DNA from: Saccharofermentans sp.
GTDB taxonomy: Bacteria; Bacillota; Clostridia; Saccharofermentanales; Saccharofermentanaceae
Direction of reading: 5' to 3'
Assembly: GCA_024682215.1 (NCBI GenBank)
Contig: JAIKZM010000099.1
Location: forward strand, 1 to 64,000
Length of the DNA: 64,000 bases
Position 1 is the first letter of the stretch. The number at the start of each line of letters is the position of its first letter. Positions 1-9,130 of this stretch are shown piece by piece. The notes under the pieces were generated by a model that was not told the DNA's origin, did no database searches, and saw nothing but the letters and a program-made list of their open reading frames with translations. The translations under genes and the position numbers were made by a program.

Positions 1-55
1 CACTGGGTTCGTGGCGTCTTTTTTGTTTTCAAAAACTATTTAAGGAGAACGGTTT

Positions 56-2143
56 ATGAGAACGGTAGAAGAGTATTTTGGTGAGAACGTCTTTAGTGAA
101 TCCGTGATGAAGTCCAGACTCCCCAAGGAAGCCTACAAGGCTGTTAAGGAAGCCGTCGATCACGGCAAGAGATTGACACCCGAGGTAGCCGGCGTAATCG
201 CAAATGAGATGAAGCAGTGGGCTATCGAAAAGGGCGCAACACACTATACACACTGGTTCCAGCCTCTTACAGGAATCACTGCAGAGAAGCACGACAGCTT
301 CATCGCACCTCAGGATGACGGCAGGGTAATAATGCATTTTTCGGGCAAGGAACTTATCCAGGGCGAGCCCGACGCGTCTTCATTCCCTTCAGGCGGCATC
401 CGCGCAACATTTGAGGCAAGAGGATATACCGCATGGGATCCTACTTCCTTCGCATTCATCAAGGACGGCGTGCTCTGCATCCCGACAGCTTTCTGCTCAT
501 ATAACGGCGAGGCGCTCGACAAGAAGACACCTTTGCTCCGCTCAATGGAAGCGATCAACAAGCAGGCTCTGCGCATCATGAAGATATTCGGCAAGGACGA
601 TGTTACTTCAATCAGAACAACAGTCGGCCCTGAGCAAGAATACTTCCTCATCGACAAGAAGATGTACGACCAAAGAAAGGACCTCATCTACACCGGCAGA
701 ACTTTGTTCGGCGCACTTCCTCCGAAGGGCCAGCAGATGGAAGATCATTACTTTGGCGTCATCAAGCCCAGAGTTCAGGCCTTCATGAAAGACCTTAACG
801 AGGAACTCTGGAAGCTTGGAATCCTTGCAACAACAGAGCATAACGAAGTTGCTCCCGCACAGCATGAGCTCGCACCTATCTTCACAACGACAAACATCGC
901 AGCTGATCACAACCAGCTCACGATGGAGATAATGCAGAAAGTCGCAAGAAAGCACGACCTCGTCTGCCTCCTGCACGAAAAGCCTTTCGAGGGCGTCAAC
1001 GGTTCAGGTAAGCACAACAACTGGTCCATCTCGACCGATACGGGAATCAACCTCCTCGATCCGGGTGACACACCGCGCGCCAACGCTTCGTTCCTGCTCT
1101 TCCTGACAGCAGTTATCTCAGCTGTTGATACATATCAGGATCTGCTCAGACTTTCCGTCGCTTCCGCAGGCAACGACCACCGTCTTGGCGCTAACGAGGC
1201 ACCTCCGGCGATCATCTCGATCTTCCTCGGTTCCGAGCTCACAGAGATCATCGATTCCATCGTTGAAGACCGTCCGTACGGCTCAAAGGAAAAGGAGATC
1301 ATGAAGATCGGCGTACACGTTCTGCCCAGATTCCCCAAGGATACGACAGACCGTAACAGGACCAGCCCGTTTGCTTTCACAGGCAACAAGTTCGAGTTCA
1401 GAATGCTCGGCTCCGCTGCATCCATCGCAATGGCTAACACCATCCTCAACGCAGCAGTCGCAGAAGTCCTTTCACAGTTCGCTGATAAGCTCGAGGGAGT
1501 TTCTGATTTCGAGAGCGCTCTCCATGACCTCATCAAGTCTGAGATCACCGCTCACAAGAGGATCCTTTTCAATGGCAACGGCTACGATGATTCATGGGTA
1601 GCCGAGGCAGAGAAGAGAGGTCTTTCCAACTACAAGACTCTGCCTGACGCGGTCAAGCATTATCTTGATCCGAAGAACGTCGAGCTCCTCACAAAGCACA
1701 ACGTTTACTCCGAAGTCGAGATGAACTCACGTCACGAGATCTTCCTCGAAAAGTACTGCAAGCTCCTCAACATCGAGTATCAGACAATGTCCGTCATGGC
1801 TAAGCAGGACATCCTCCCGGCAGTCTCCGCATACTCTGCAGAGCTCGCATCCGGCATCGCCGCGATCGAATCCGCAGGCGGATCTGCAGACTTCGAGAAG
1901 GAGACCTTTGCTGAGATCACTGCCGACATGAACGCTGCAAACAAGTCGCTCAAGGCGCTGAACAAGCTCATCGCAGAGCTCGATAAAGTCGACGATTACG
2001 AAGTTCTTGCAGACAAGATCAAGGACGAGATGATCCCTGCAATGGATGCCCTCCGTGCAAACTGCGACAAATTAGAGCTTGAGACCGCAGCCGAGTACTG
2101 GCCGTTCCCAACTTACGGCGAGCTGCTTTTCGGTGTCAGGTAA
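56..2143 (+). CDS. glnN: Type III glutamine synthetase
   Basis: This enzyme makes glutamine from glutamate, ammonia and ATP in the cytoplasm. The 695-residue length fits the GSIII class, which is much longer than GSI or GSII. Family motifs visible include '[13 protein letters not shown]' near residue 264, 'GSGKHNNWS' near 316 and '[15 protein letters not shown]' near 380, which form the ATP, glutamate and metal site in this family. A C-terminal helical extension of about 150 residues is also typical of GSIII. The start is supported by AAGGAG at 42-47, eight bases before the ATG. A strong terminator follows, so the gene appears to be transcribed alone. No nitrogen-regulatory gene lies beside it in this window, and the upstream promoter is cut off by the window edge. 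Confidence 0.97.
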   Translation: MRTVEEYFGENVFSESVMKSRLPKEAYKAVKEAVDHGKRLTPEVAGVIANEMKQWAIEKGATHYTHWFQPLTGITAEKHDSFIAPQDDGRVIMHFSGKELIQGEPDASSFPSGGIRATFEARGYTAWDPTSFAFIKDGVLCIPTAFCSYNGEALDKKTPLLRSMEAINKQALRIMKIFGKDDVTSIRTTVGPEQEYFLIDKKMYDQRKDLIYTGRTLFGALPPKGQQMEDHYFGVIKPRVQAFMKDLNEELWKLGILATTEHNEVAPAQHELAPIFTTTNIAADHNQLTMEIMQKVARKHDLVCLLHEKPFEGVNGSGKHNNWSISTDTGINLLDPGDTPRANASFLLFLTAVISAVDTYQDLLRLSVASAGNDHRLGANEAPPAIISIFLGSELTEIIDSIVEDRPYGSKEKEIMKIGVHVLPRFPKDTTDRNRTSPFAFTGNKFEFRMLGSAASIAMANTILNAAVAEVLSQFADKLEGVSDFESALHDLIKSEITAHKRILFNGNGYDDSWVAEAEKRGLSNYKTLPDAVKHYLDPKNVELLTKHNVYSEVEMNSRHEIFLEKYCKLLNIEYQTMSVMAKQDILPAVSAYSAELASGIAAIESAGGSADFEKETFAEITADMNAANKSLKALNKLIAELDKVDDYEVLADKIKDEMIPAMDALRANCDKLELETAAEYWPFPTYGELLFGVR

Positions 2144-2174
2144 TCTTTTAAAACGCCCGTTCCATACCGCTTTT

Positions 2175-2209
2175 GGGGGCCTGTTTCCTTCGGGGAGCAG
2201 GTCCTCTTT
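2175..2209 (+). terminator. Rho-independent terminator after glnN
   Basis: A 14-bp stem (with G-T wobbles) beginning GGGGGCCTG is closed by a TTCG tetraloop and followed by TTTAAT. It lies 32 bases after the glnN stop codon. The UUCG loop and GC-rich stem make this one of the clearest terminators in the window. Confidence 0.85.
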
Positions 2210-2261
2210 AATCGTGATGTTCGGTATGTTTGCTCACAAAGCAACATCACTCCTGCAGGCG

Positions 2262-2374
2262 ATTCACGAAAAACGATACGATTTAGAGTGTTTTCGTGCC
2301 GGAAATCGTGAATCAGAGGTGAAATTCACGAAAAATGACACGAATATGTGCTATTTCGGACGGAAATCGTGAAT
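2262..2374. repeat. Two tandem ~52-bp units bounded by ATTCACGA/TCGTGAAT arms
   Basis: The units lie at 2262-2313 and 2324-2374. Each begins ATTCACGAAAAA, ends CGGAAATCGTGAAT, and carries perfect terminal inverted arms (ATTCACGA with TCGTGAAT), while the middle differs between copies. In the first unit CACGAAAA can instead pair with TTTTCGTG, so two exclusive folds are possible. The spacer between glnN and the next gene (2144-2445) otherwise holds only the terminator and a promoter-like box. Function unknown. Confidence 0.75.
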
Positions 2375-2381
2375 GCGGAAC

Positions 2382-2411
2382 TTACCTGCCGTTATGGAAA
2401 TGCTTTATAAT
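2382..2411 (+). promoter_or_regulatory. Candidate promoter of the DUF3737 gene
   Basis: A perfect TATAAT lies at 2406-2411, 34 bases before the start codon. The best -35 candidate, TTACCT at 2382-2387 with an 18-bp spacer, is weak. An AAGAAGGA ribosome site follows at the usual distance, so this transcript would have a normal leader. Confidence 0.5.
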
Positions 2412-2445
2412 CTGAAAAGATCACCAAAAGCAAGAAGGAACGGAC

Positions 2446-3282
2446 ATGGAAACCATTCAAGATAAAACATTTGATGAGGAAAGAGCTCTGTACGGCAGCA
2501 GGGATCTGATTGCCGAAAGGTGCCGTTTTGACGGTCCGGCGGATGGCGAGAGCGCGTTCAAGGAGAGCCGTGACATCACCGCGAAGGATTGTTATTTCAA
2601 TCTGAGATATCCGTTCTGGCACGACATAAACCTTCATGTCGACAAGTGCGAAATGACCGAGCTCTGCCGCGCGGCGATCTGGTATTCGACCAATGTGGAG
2701 GTCACCAATACAAAGATGCACGGCATCAAAGCGCTTCGTGAGTGCAGCAATGTGAAGATCACGGATTGCGACATCGTATCGCCCGAGTTCGGATGGTCGG
2801 TGAGCGACCTTACGGTCAAGGATTCCAGCGTTGAGAGTGAGTATGCCTTCATGCGTTCGGACCATCTGTTTTTCGACCACATGAAGCTCAAGGGAAAATA
2901 TTCATTCCAGTACATTTCCGATTCTGTTTTCACCAACTGCGAGTTCGATACGAAGGACGCGTTCTGGCACGCGAAAAACGTTGTCGTCAGGGACAGCGTG
3001 GTCAAGGGCGAGTACCTTGCGTGGTACTGTGAGAATGTTGTTTTCGAGAACTGTAAGATTACAGGCACTCAGCCGCTCTGCTACTGCAAGGGCTTAAAGC
3101 TCATCAACTGCAGGATGGAGGGCTGCGACCTCTCGTTCGAAAAGTCGGACGTTGAGGCGGAGGTCAAGTCAGCCGTAGACAGCATCAAGAATCCCCGGAG
3201 CGGAAAGATCGTCTGCGAGGGCGTTGGCGAGATAATCATGAACGATCCGGAAGCAAAGGGCGAGATCGTTATCAGGAAATAA
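2446..3282 (+). CDS. DUF3737 family beta-helix protein
   Basis: The 278-residue protein has short degenerate repeats of about 20 residues with regularly placed Cys, Asn and Asp (for example 'NVKITDCDI', 'NVVFENCKI', 'GLKLINCRM'). This pattern is characteristic of a right-handed beta-helix. The sequence matches what I know of the DUF3737 family, which is common in Firmicutes and has no proven function. There is no signal peptide or membrane segment, so it is probably cytoplasmic. The AAGAAGGA ribosome site supports the start. It is convergent with the phosphatase gene, with only eight bases between the stop codons, and appears monocistronic. Confidence 0.85.
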   Translation: METIQDKTFDEERALYGSRDLIAERCRFDGPADGESAFKESRDITAKDCYFNLRYPFWHDINLHVDKCEMTELCRAAIWYSTNVEVTNTKMHGIKALRECSNVKITDCDIVSPEFGWSVSDLTVKDSSVESEYAFMRSDHLFFDHMKLKGKYSFQYISDSVFTNCEFDTKDAFWHAKNVVVRDSVVKGEYLAWYCENVVFENCKITGTQPLCYCKGLKLINCRMEGCDLSFEKSDVEAEVKSAVDSIKNPRSGKIVCEGVGEIIMNDPEAKGEIVIRK

Positions 3283-3290
3283 CTGCTTTT

Positions 3291-4103
3291 TTACGCTGCC
3301 TGTTCCAGCATTTTGGCGCGGAAGGCTTCTATGTCTTTGATGTCGATCCCGAGATCGGTCAAAAGGTTTGTGCACTTCTCTTCAAACGTATCGCCTTCGA
3401 ATCCATTCTCGATATATAAGATGAGTTCCTTGAATTTTTTGCCGTCCGTGCCTTTGCCGTATCTACGTTCGCCAATAGGCGAATAGGAAGTCAGTTCGTA
3501 ATCTTGTATCACCTGATCTTTAGTAACGCCCAGCGCGCCCTCTAACAGAGCGATAACGGTTCCGGTGCGGTCGGCACCGCCCCAGCAGTGAACATAAACG
3601 GGCTTGTCTTCAAGGACGCTTGTGATGATCTTTGACAGAGCCTCCTTGTACAGCGCTTTGTTTTCTTTGACGCCCATGTAGGAAGCTATCGAATACCGGT
3701 TGTATTCGGCGAAACCCTTTATCGGATAGTCTGCATTGGAAACTTCGCTTGAGCCACGCAGATCCACTTCGGTCTTTATGCCTTCGGACTTGAGCTGCTC
3801 TATTCCCTTGGCCGTGATATGTGTTGAATGGATGCCGTCGAGCTCGCCGCCCCTGATGATCAGGCCATATCTGACGCGTTTGCCGTCTGTGGTCGTCCAG
3901 CCGCCGATATCCCTGACATTGTTGACGCCGCTGATCTTGAGGATCCTGATCTGTCTGCCCGAATATGCCTCACTGGGAATGTCTGCCCCGCGTGACGGCC
4001 TGCCGAGATACAAAACATAAAGGAAGGCCGAGCATACGAAAAGAAAGACTGCCAGAAGCAGAATGATCCTTAAGTTCTTTTTGCCGGTTTTATCGTGTGA
4101 CAT
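3291..4103 (-). CDS. Membrane-anchored tyrosine-protein phosphatase
   Basis: One transmembrane segment (about residues 11-33) is followed by an extracytoplasmic domain of the bacterial tyrosine phosphatase family (Y_phosphatase3). The family's 'NVRDIGG' motif is at residues 62-68 and the catalytic P-loop 'HCWGGADRTG' at 172-181. This gives nucleophile Cys173 and phosphate-binding Arg179 in the C-x5-R arrangement. The aspartate of 'DLRG' near 114 also fits the family. It would remove phosphate from tyrosine or other phosphate esters outside the membrane; the substrate is unknown. The start has no ribosome site, but a good promoter ends six bases before it, suggesting a leaderless mRNA. Confidence 0.88.
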   Translation of the reverse strand: MSHDKTGKKNLRIILLLAVFLFVCSAFLYVLYLGRPSRGADIPSEAYSGRQIRILKISGVNNVRDIGGWTTTDGKRVRYGLIIRGGELDGIHSTHITAKGIEQLKSEGIKTEVDLRGSSEVSNADYPIKGFAEYNRYSIASYMGVKENKALYKEALSKIITSVLEDKPVYVHCWGGADRTGTVIALLEGALGVTKDQVIQDYELTSYSPIGERRYGKGTDGKKFKELILYIENGFEGDTFEEKCTNLLTDLGIDIKDIEAFRAKMLEQAA

Positions 4104-4109
4104 GAGATA

Positions 4110-4138
4110 TATTTAGCAAACTGTATGTTGCAAGTCAA
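4110..4138 (-). promoter_or_regulatory. Promoter of the tyrosine phosphatase gene (leaderless type)
   Basis: On the minus strand TTGACT (4138-4133), a 17-bp spacer and TAAATA (4115-4110) lie so that the -10 box ends six bases before the ATG at 4103. Transcription would then begin at or next to the start codon. No Shine-Dalgarno sequence is present. Confidence 0.7.
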
Positions 4139-4181
4139 TGAAAGGCAACCCCTGATTAAACTGGTACGATAACTCCTTAAA

Positions 4182-4190
4182 TGTTATAAA
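4182..4190 (+). promoter_or_regulatory. Extended -10 promoter of the GT-C gene
   Basis: TGT-TATAAA forms an extended -10 element 28 bases before the GTG start at 4219. No convincing -35 is seen, as is common for extended -10 promoters. It is divergent from the phosphatase promoter in a 115-bp spacer. Confidence 0.5.
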
Positions 4191-4218
4191 TAAAGAACAA
4201 AAATAAGGAGATCCGGGA

Positions 4219-5787
4219 GTGACACTTAAGCAGGACAAGATCGCAGACGTTTTATACAAGCATCCGTTCAGCATTTCGGCGATGCTCGTATTTGTCGTGC
4301 TCATCTGCACGGGAATGCAGATAGACAACAACTACGCGTGTTGTGCGGTCATGGTACTCGGATATTTGCTCGTTGCCGGATACGGTATTTATTTAAGACA
4401 GACCAAAAAGCTTACGGATGAGGCATTGATCGTTCTGATCTTTGCGCTGGGTTTTGTCTTAAGGCTGGGTTATGTGCTTTACACGGGACTTTATGTGAGG
4501 CAGCACGACTTAGGCGAATTCATCGAGGGAAAATACAACTTATGGCATTCCGGATACCTGCTTTATGTCAGGGATAACTTTAAGGTCCCGGATGTCGACG
4601 TCAGGAATTTCGGCGAGTTCTACCATCCGCCGTTCCACTATTTTGTTAGTGCGGTCTTCTTAAGGATAGTCGATCTTTTCGTTCCGAGGGGAACTGGAAA
4701 CTATGAGACGCTCCAGGCCGTATCGATGCTCTGGACGCACTTCACGTTGATCATGATCTATAAGACTGCCGTTCAGCTCGGCATCAAAAAAGAGAGCCGC
4801 GTGACGGCTGCCCTGATCGTTGCTGCATTCCCCGCGTTCACGCAGATGTCTGCATCAATAAACAACGATATCCTTTCGATCCTGCTGTTCTTTACGGGAT
4901 TTTATTTCGGCGTAAAGTGGTTTAAGGAAGGTACCTGGAAGAACATGATCTTCGCAGGCCTGGCGGTCGGCTTCGGCATGATGACAAAGCTTTCCGTCGG
5001 CATGATCGCGTTCCCTGTGGGATTCCTTTTCATCGTGAAGCTCATCAGGGACCTTATGAACAAAGAGGACAAAAAGGCAGGGAAAAAGTCTTTCCTTCAG
5101 CTCGTAGTGTTCGGCATGATCTGTGCGCCTCTGGGGCTCTGGTTCCAGGTCAGGAATTTCATTTTGCACCGCGTGCCCTTTACGTATGTCTTAAGGTCTG
5201 ACAACATCTATCAGGACGTCAGCAAATACACTCCGGTCCAGAGGATCTTCGGTTTTTACGGTTTTCCGATCGAAGACTTTTTCATCAATCTCGGGTCTGA
5301 CGGCGAGCAGGATTACAACATCTTCATCGCGCAGGTCAAGACGGCGCTTTTCGATGCCGAGAACTGCAGGGACGATTTTGCGATGAGCATGGCGGGCTAT
5401 GCGCTGCTGATCGTTTTCCTGATATTGATCGTTCTCTCGGTCGTGGGTTTTGTTTACACGCTCGTCACGCTCAAAAAGAGAAAGACGCTGTGGGAAGACA
5501 TGTCCATGACCGTTCTTGCGGTCGTTCAGACTGTTTCGGTCATATCGTTTTCGCTGCAGTTCCCGCACATCTGCTCGCAGAATTTCAGATACAGCACGCC
5601 GTTTCTGCTCTGCGGCCTGGTCTTCTTTTTGAGGGCTGGAGAGATAAAGATCCCGGGCACCAAGGACGGCGCTTCCGCGAAGTTCGTCAGGGGCCTGGCA
5701 GTGGCTTTCATGATATTTGCAATCCTTTTCTATACGATACTTTGGACATATGTTAAGGGCGAAGTAACGGTCGTGGATCCGGCCTGA
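4219..5787 (+). CDS. GT-C fold membrane glycosyltransferase (PMT/ArnT-like)
   Basis: The 522-residue protein has about eleven hydrophobic segments. A conserved first external loop carries 'RQHDLGEF' (His96-Asp97) and 'FYHPPFHY' (about 135-141). This layout is typical of GT-C enzymes that move a sugar from a polyprenyl-phosphate carrier onto an acceptor outside the membrane; the loop aspartate is the expected catalytic base. Donor and acceptor cannot be read from sequence. It is a paralogue of the gene at 59281, sharing the QHD and YHPP motifs. The GTG start is supported by AAGGAG at 4205-4210. The EAL-domain gene follows after 16 bases, so the two are probably cotranscribed. Confidence 0.8.
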   Translation: MTLKQDKIADVLYKHPFSISAMLVFVVLICTGMQIDNNYACCAVMVLGYLLVAGYGIYLRQTKKLTDEALIVLIFALGFVLRLGYVLYTGLYVRQHDLGEFIEGKYNLWHSGYLLYVRDNFKVPDVDVRNFGEFYHPPFHYFVSAVFLRIVDLFVPRGTGNYETLQAVSMLWTHFTLIMIYKTAVQLGIKKESRVTAALIVAAFPAFTQMSASINNDILSILLFFTGFYFGVKWFKEGTWKNMIFAGLAVGFGMMTKLSVGMIAFPVGFLFIVKLIRDLMNKEDKKAGKKSFLQLVVFGMICAPLGLWFQVRNFILHRVPFTYVLRSDNIYQDVSKYTPVQRIFGFYGFPIEDFFINLGSDGEQDYNIFIAQVKTALFDAENCRDDFAMSMAGYALLIVFLILIVLSVVGFVYTLVTLKKRKTLWEDMSMTVLAVVQTVSVISFSLQFPHICSQNFRYSTPFLLCGLVFFLRAGEIKIPGTKDGASAKFVRGLAVAFMIFAILFYTILWTYVKGEVTVVDPA

Positions 5788-5803
5788 AATTGAGAGGGTT
5801 AAT

Positions 5804-7975
5804 ATGGCGCAGATCAAAAACAAACGCAACAAGAAAAGGGTCAAGCTTTTCAAGAAGGTCAGGCACAACAGTTCGTGGGGAACGCTCGGCATCCTTCTGT
5901 TTGTTAATCTGCTCTTCTTGAGTTTCGTTATTATCTTCGCAGGTTTTTTCTGCCAGTACCTGATCGAAACGAAGGTCGATGCGGATTATGCCGGCTTACT
6001 CGCTGAGGCGCGCATGTATGAGGCCGCCAATGAGACTAACGGCTATTTGGAATACCTGGAAAAAAGCGACCGCGAATTCATAGTAAAAGACAGTTCCGGA
6101 AATATCATCTACGAAAAGGGCACTAACACCTGCAGCAAAGAAGGCGGCATCGTTGAATTTTCGAACGGATCGGAATCGAGGAAGATCTATAAAGACACTG
6201 AATTTGGATTATTCGAAGCCGATCTGAAAACCCGTCAGATCTCATTTGATTTTGTAAGTGCATTCAGGCTTGCGTTTGACAAAAATTCCGAAAGTCTTCA
6301 GCAAGACAACACCGTAAAGCTTCCGCTCTGGATAGGCATACGAATAAACGGCGGAAACCAGGAGTTTGTCGGCAAGGCGTATTTCACTTTTAATACCTTA
6401 AAGGAAGTCACGCTTGTCGGAGAATTGCTGTTGTTCTTTATTAGCGTGATACTTATTGCTTTTGTGGTCCTGATCGTTTTCATGATCCGAAGCATCATCA
6501 ATTTCAACAGAGTCGTCAGGCTGTTCTATGCCGACCCGATCACGGGCGGCCATAACTGGATGTGGTATGTAATGAACGGCGACGAGCTTTTGCAGAGCAG
6601 GAAGTACAAAAAGCAGAGCCTTGCAGTTGTAAACATCACTTTCGTCAATTACAGGAATTACTGCCTGTGCCACTCTATTGCCGAAGGCGAGGAGATCCTA
6701 GCCAAGCTAAACAGATCACTCGCTGCCCAGGTAAGAGGCTGGGAGATGTGCGCTCACACCACAATGGAAAGCTTTGCGCTCCTGCTTTATTTCGACAGCG
6801 AGGAAAACATCATCAGGAGACTTCAGAACATGATGGACGTGCTCCAGAATACCGACAAGGATCACAACTTCATCTTTGAAGCGGGCGTTGACATAATAAG
6901 GCCTGAGGAAAACAACGGCGTTATAGTCAGGCGCACTGAATGCAGCATCGAAAAGGCATACAATAACGCCTGCACCGCCATCACGGCCCAGGGTGAGACT
7001 GATCCCGGCGGAGTATTCATCTTTGACGATAAGCTCCTTGAAGAACAGCGCTGGTTCGACATCGTTCAGGAGCATCAGATGAAGGCTATCGTGAATCATG
7101 AATTCGAAGTATATTACCAGCCGAAATACGACCCCAAGACGCTGGAGCTCGGAGGCGCAGAAGCGCTCATCAGATGGAACTCCCCCGAGTACGGATTTGT
7201 TTCACCCGGAAGGTTTATCCCCATTTTCGAAAAGAACGGTTTTATCACCGAGATCGACCATTTCATGATCAGCAACGTTGCTGCAAACCAGAGGATGTGG
7301 ATCGACATGGGCTACAAAGTCGGCTGCGTTTCGGTCAACGTTTCGAGAGCCCACTTCGCCGAAAAGGACCTCGCCCTGCAGATCAGGGATATGGTCGATG
7401 CCGCCGGATGCCCGCATAACCTGCTCGAGATCGAGCTCACCGAAAGTGCTTTTTTCGATGACCAGAATGCCATGATCGAAACCATAAAAGCCCTTAAGTC
7501 ATTTGGTTTCAAGGTTTCCATGGATGACTTCGGCGCAGGCTACTCATCCCTTAATTCGCTCAAGGACATGCCGCTTGACGTCCTCAAGCTCGACGCCGGA
7601 TTCTTCAGAGGCGATAAAGCAGGCGACCGCGGCCAGATCGTCGTTTCAGAGACCATCAAGCTTGCCAAGAACCTTAAGATGAAGACTGTTGCTGAAGGCG
7701 TTGACGAGAAGGAGCAGGTTGAGTTCCTTGCAAGCCAGGGCTGCGACCTGATCCAGGGTTATTACTTTGCAAAGCCGATGCCCAAGGCTGAATATGCAGC
7801 AAAACTCACGAAGGCTCCGGTGCAGCAGCAGGCTCAGCCGCCTGTGCAACAGCCTGTGCAGCAACCTGTTCAGCCGGCACCTGTCCAAGCGGCGCCGGTT
7901 CAGCCTGCACCTATTCCGCCTGCACCGGCAAATCCTCAGCCTGAACAGCCGCAGACCGGGCAGTCGCAGCAGTAA
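5804..7975 (+). CDS. Membrane c-di-GMP phosphodiesterase (degenerate GGDEF, intact EAL)
   Basis: The protein has an N-terminal membrane segment (about 25-50), an external region, a second segment (about 205-230), a degenerate GGDEF domain (about 235-400) and an EAL domain (about 420-665). No GGDEF motif remains, so cyclase activity is unlikely. The EAL domain keeps the key residues: 'EALIRW', 'VNVSRAHF', 'ELTES', 'DDFGAGYSS', 'KLD' and 'AEGVDEKEQ'. It should therefore hydrolyse c-di-GMP in response to an external signal. An unusual Pro/Gln-rich tail of about 50 residues, with PVQQP-type repeats, follows the EAL domain. The ribosome site is GAGAGGG. Confidence 0.92.
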   Translation: MAQIKNKRNKKRVKLFKKVRHNSSWGTLGILLFVNLLFLSFVIIFAGFFCQYLIETKVDADYAGLLAEARMYEAANETNGYLEYLEKSDREFIVKDSSGNIIYEKGTNTCSKEGGIVEFSNGSESRKIYKDTEFGLFEADLKTRQISFDFVSAFRLAFDKNSESLQQDNTVKLPLWIGIRINGGNQEFVGKAYFTFNTLKEVTLVGELLLFFISVILIAFVVLIVFMIRSIINFNRVVRLFYADPITGGHNWMWYVMNGDELLQSRKYKKQSLAVVNITFVNYRNYCLCHSIAEGEEILAKLNRSLAAQVRGWEMCAHTTMESFALLLYFDSEENIIRRLQNMMDVLQNTDKDHNFIFEAGVDIIRPEENNGVIVRRTECSIEKAYNNACTAITAQGETDPGGVFIFDDKLLEEQRWFDIVQEHQMKAIVNHEFEVYYQPKYDPKTLELGGAEALIRWNSPEYGFVSPGRFIPIFEKNGFITEIDHFMISNVAANQRMWIDMGYKVGCVSVNVSRAHFAEKDLALQIRDMVDAAGCPHNLLEIELTESAFFDDQNAMIETIKALKSFGFKVSMDDFGAGYSSLNSLKDMPLDVLKLDAGFFRGDKAGDRGQIVVSETIKLAKNLKMKTVAEGVDEKEQVEFLASQGCDLIQGYYFAKPMPKAEYAAKLTKAPVQQQAQPPVQQPVQQPVQPAPVQAAPVQPAPIPPAPANPQPEQPQTGQSQQ

Positions 7976-7983
7976 AAAAGTCA

Positions 7984-8240
7984 TTTACCTATAAAAATCG
8001 GGAATTTTCGGATTTATAGGTAAATTTTCGCCTTAAAACCGGTTTTTGATAGGTGATTTACCTATAAGAAACGGATTTATCCATTTTTATAGGTAAAATC
8101 GTGCCTGAAAACAGATTTTTGACATGAAATTTACCTATAAGAATCCAAAAAACGAATTCTTATAGGTAAATCAGGATTTTAAGAACTGAAAACGCAAAAA
8201 AAACCCATAAGAAATCGAAAAACGGATCCTTATGGGTAAA
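7984..8240. repeat. Four tandem 41-bp palindromic units at about 73-bp spacing
   Basis: Units lie at 7984-8024, 8057-8097, 8130-8170 and 8200-8240. The first three start TTTACCTATAA and end TTATAGGTAAA. The fourth has ACCCATAAG with CTTATGGGT, so both arms changed together and pairing is kept. Starts are 73, 73 and 70 bases apart, and the first two ~32-bp spacers resemble each other. Unit 3 has 16-bp perfect arms (8129-8144 with 8156-8171). The array fills the 327-bp spacer between the EAL gene and nudC, which converge here. I see no open reading frame in it. Confidence 0.85.
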
Positions 8241-8302
8241 ACGGCTCTTAATGAGCGAATAAGTGAATAGATGAATGAGTGAAGGAGAATCGAAGCAAAG
8301 GA

Positions 8303-9130
8303 TCAGACCAGCCCCTGCTTGAAGACCGTCATCATTTCGTTGGTGAGGCTGAACTGGTCGGGCTGGAGCTCGACATCGGCACGGGCGCGCCACTCGGCGA
8401 CCTTGAGTTCTGACTCGTCCATCTTTATCGTGTCGTCGCCGTCGACTTCGCAGAAGAAGCCGACGAGGAGATCGCAGACGATGCCCCAGGGCTGGGACTT
8501 GTAGTAGCGGATATTCTTGACTTTGAGGCCGGTCTCCTCCATGACTTCGCGGGCAACCGTTTCTTCGAGCGTTTCGCCGATCTCGGTGAAGCCTGCGACG
8601 AGCGCGAAATGACCGTAGCCGGTCCTGTATTTCGTGACGAGGATCTTGTCGCCGTTGGTTACGCCTACTATGACGGCGGGCGCGATCACGGGGTAGATGA
8701 CGTTCCCGCAGTCGCAGCGGAGAGCGCGCTCTTTGTCATCTAAGCGGGTCGGTCTGCCGCACTTTCCGCAGAACCTGAAATTCCCGTACCAGTGTGAAAG
8801 ATGAAGGCCGGTGTAGATCGCAAGCGGCATGTATCTTTCGGCAAAGTCCTTGCCGCGCAGGGTCCTGACATTGATGTATTCATATCCTTCCGGGATGTTT
8901 TCGGGAGCGATAACATCGCGCAGCAGGAAGAAATCCTTGTCGTCATCGACGGTGAAAAGGAAGACCAGATTGCCGGGATCGATGCCTTTAAGATCGAAAA
9001 GGCGCGGAAGTGTCTCGTCTTTGATCAGCAGATCGATGCCGCTGAAAGAAAGGATGAGGCTGTTTTCGTCAGGCCGTTTTGAAGGGTCAAAATGGTTGTT
9101 TAGTACGTGCGGATATATGTCCTGGATCAT
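8303..9130 (-). CDS. nudC: NudC-type Nudix hydrolase (NAD/NADH pyrophosphatase)
   Basis: NudC enzymes cleave NAD(H), and in some bacteria NAD-capped RNA, into nicotinamide mononucleotide and AMP. The protein has a divergent N-terminal domain, a zinc ribbon ('FCGKCGRP' ... 'RCDCGN') and a complete Nudix box in 'GFTEIGETLEETVAREVMEE'. The 'SQPWG' sequence just after the box corresponds to the family's SQPW signature. At 275 residues it is the normal length. Its ATG overlaps the stop codon of the upstream PEP-synthase-like gene by four bases, so it is the last gene of a TetR-led operon and probably translationally coupled. Confidence 0.9.
   Translation of the reverse strand: MIQDIYPHVLNNHFDPSKRPDENSLILSFSGIDLLIKDETLPRLFDLKGIDPGNLVFLFTVDDDKDFFLLRDVIAPENIPEGYEYINVRTLRGKDFAERYMPLAIYTGLHLSHWYGNFRFCGKCGRPTRLDDKERALRCDCGNVIYPVIAPAVIVGVTNGDKILVTKYRTGYGHFALVAGFTEIGETLEETVAREVMEETGLKVKNIRYYKSQPWGIVCDLLVGFFCEVDGDDTIKMDESELKVAEWRARADVELQPDQFSLTNEMMTVFKQGLV

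Noticed and set aside
5191-5892. A 233-residue minus-strand ORF opposite the GT-C gene
   Set aside because: It spans two real genes in antisense and has no family motif.
7984-8240. CRISPR array
   Set aside because: The repeats are 41-bp palindromes, the spacers resemble each other, only four units exist and no cas genes are near.
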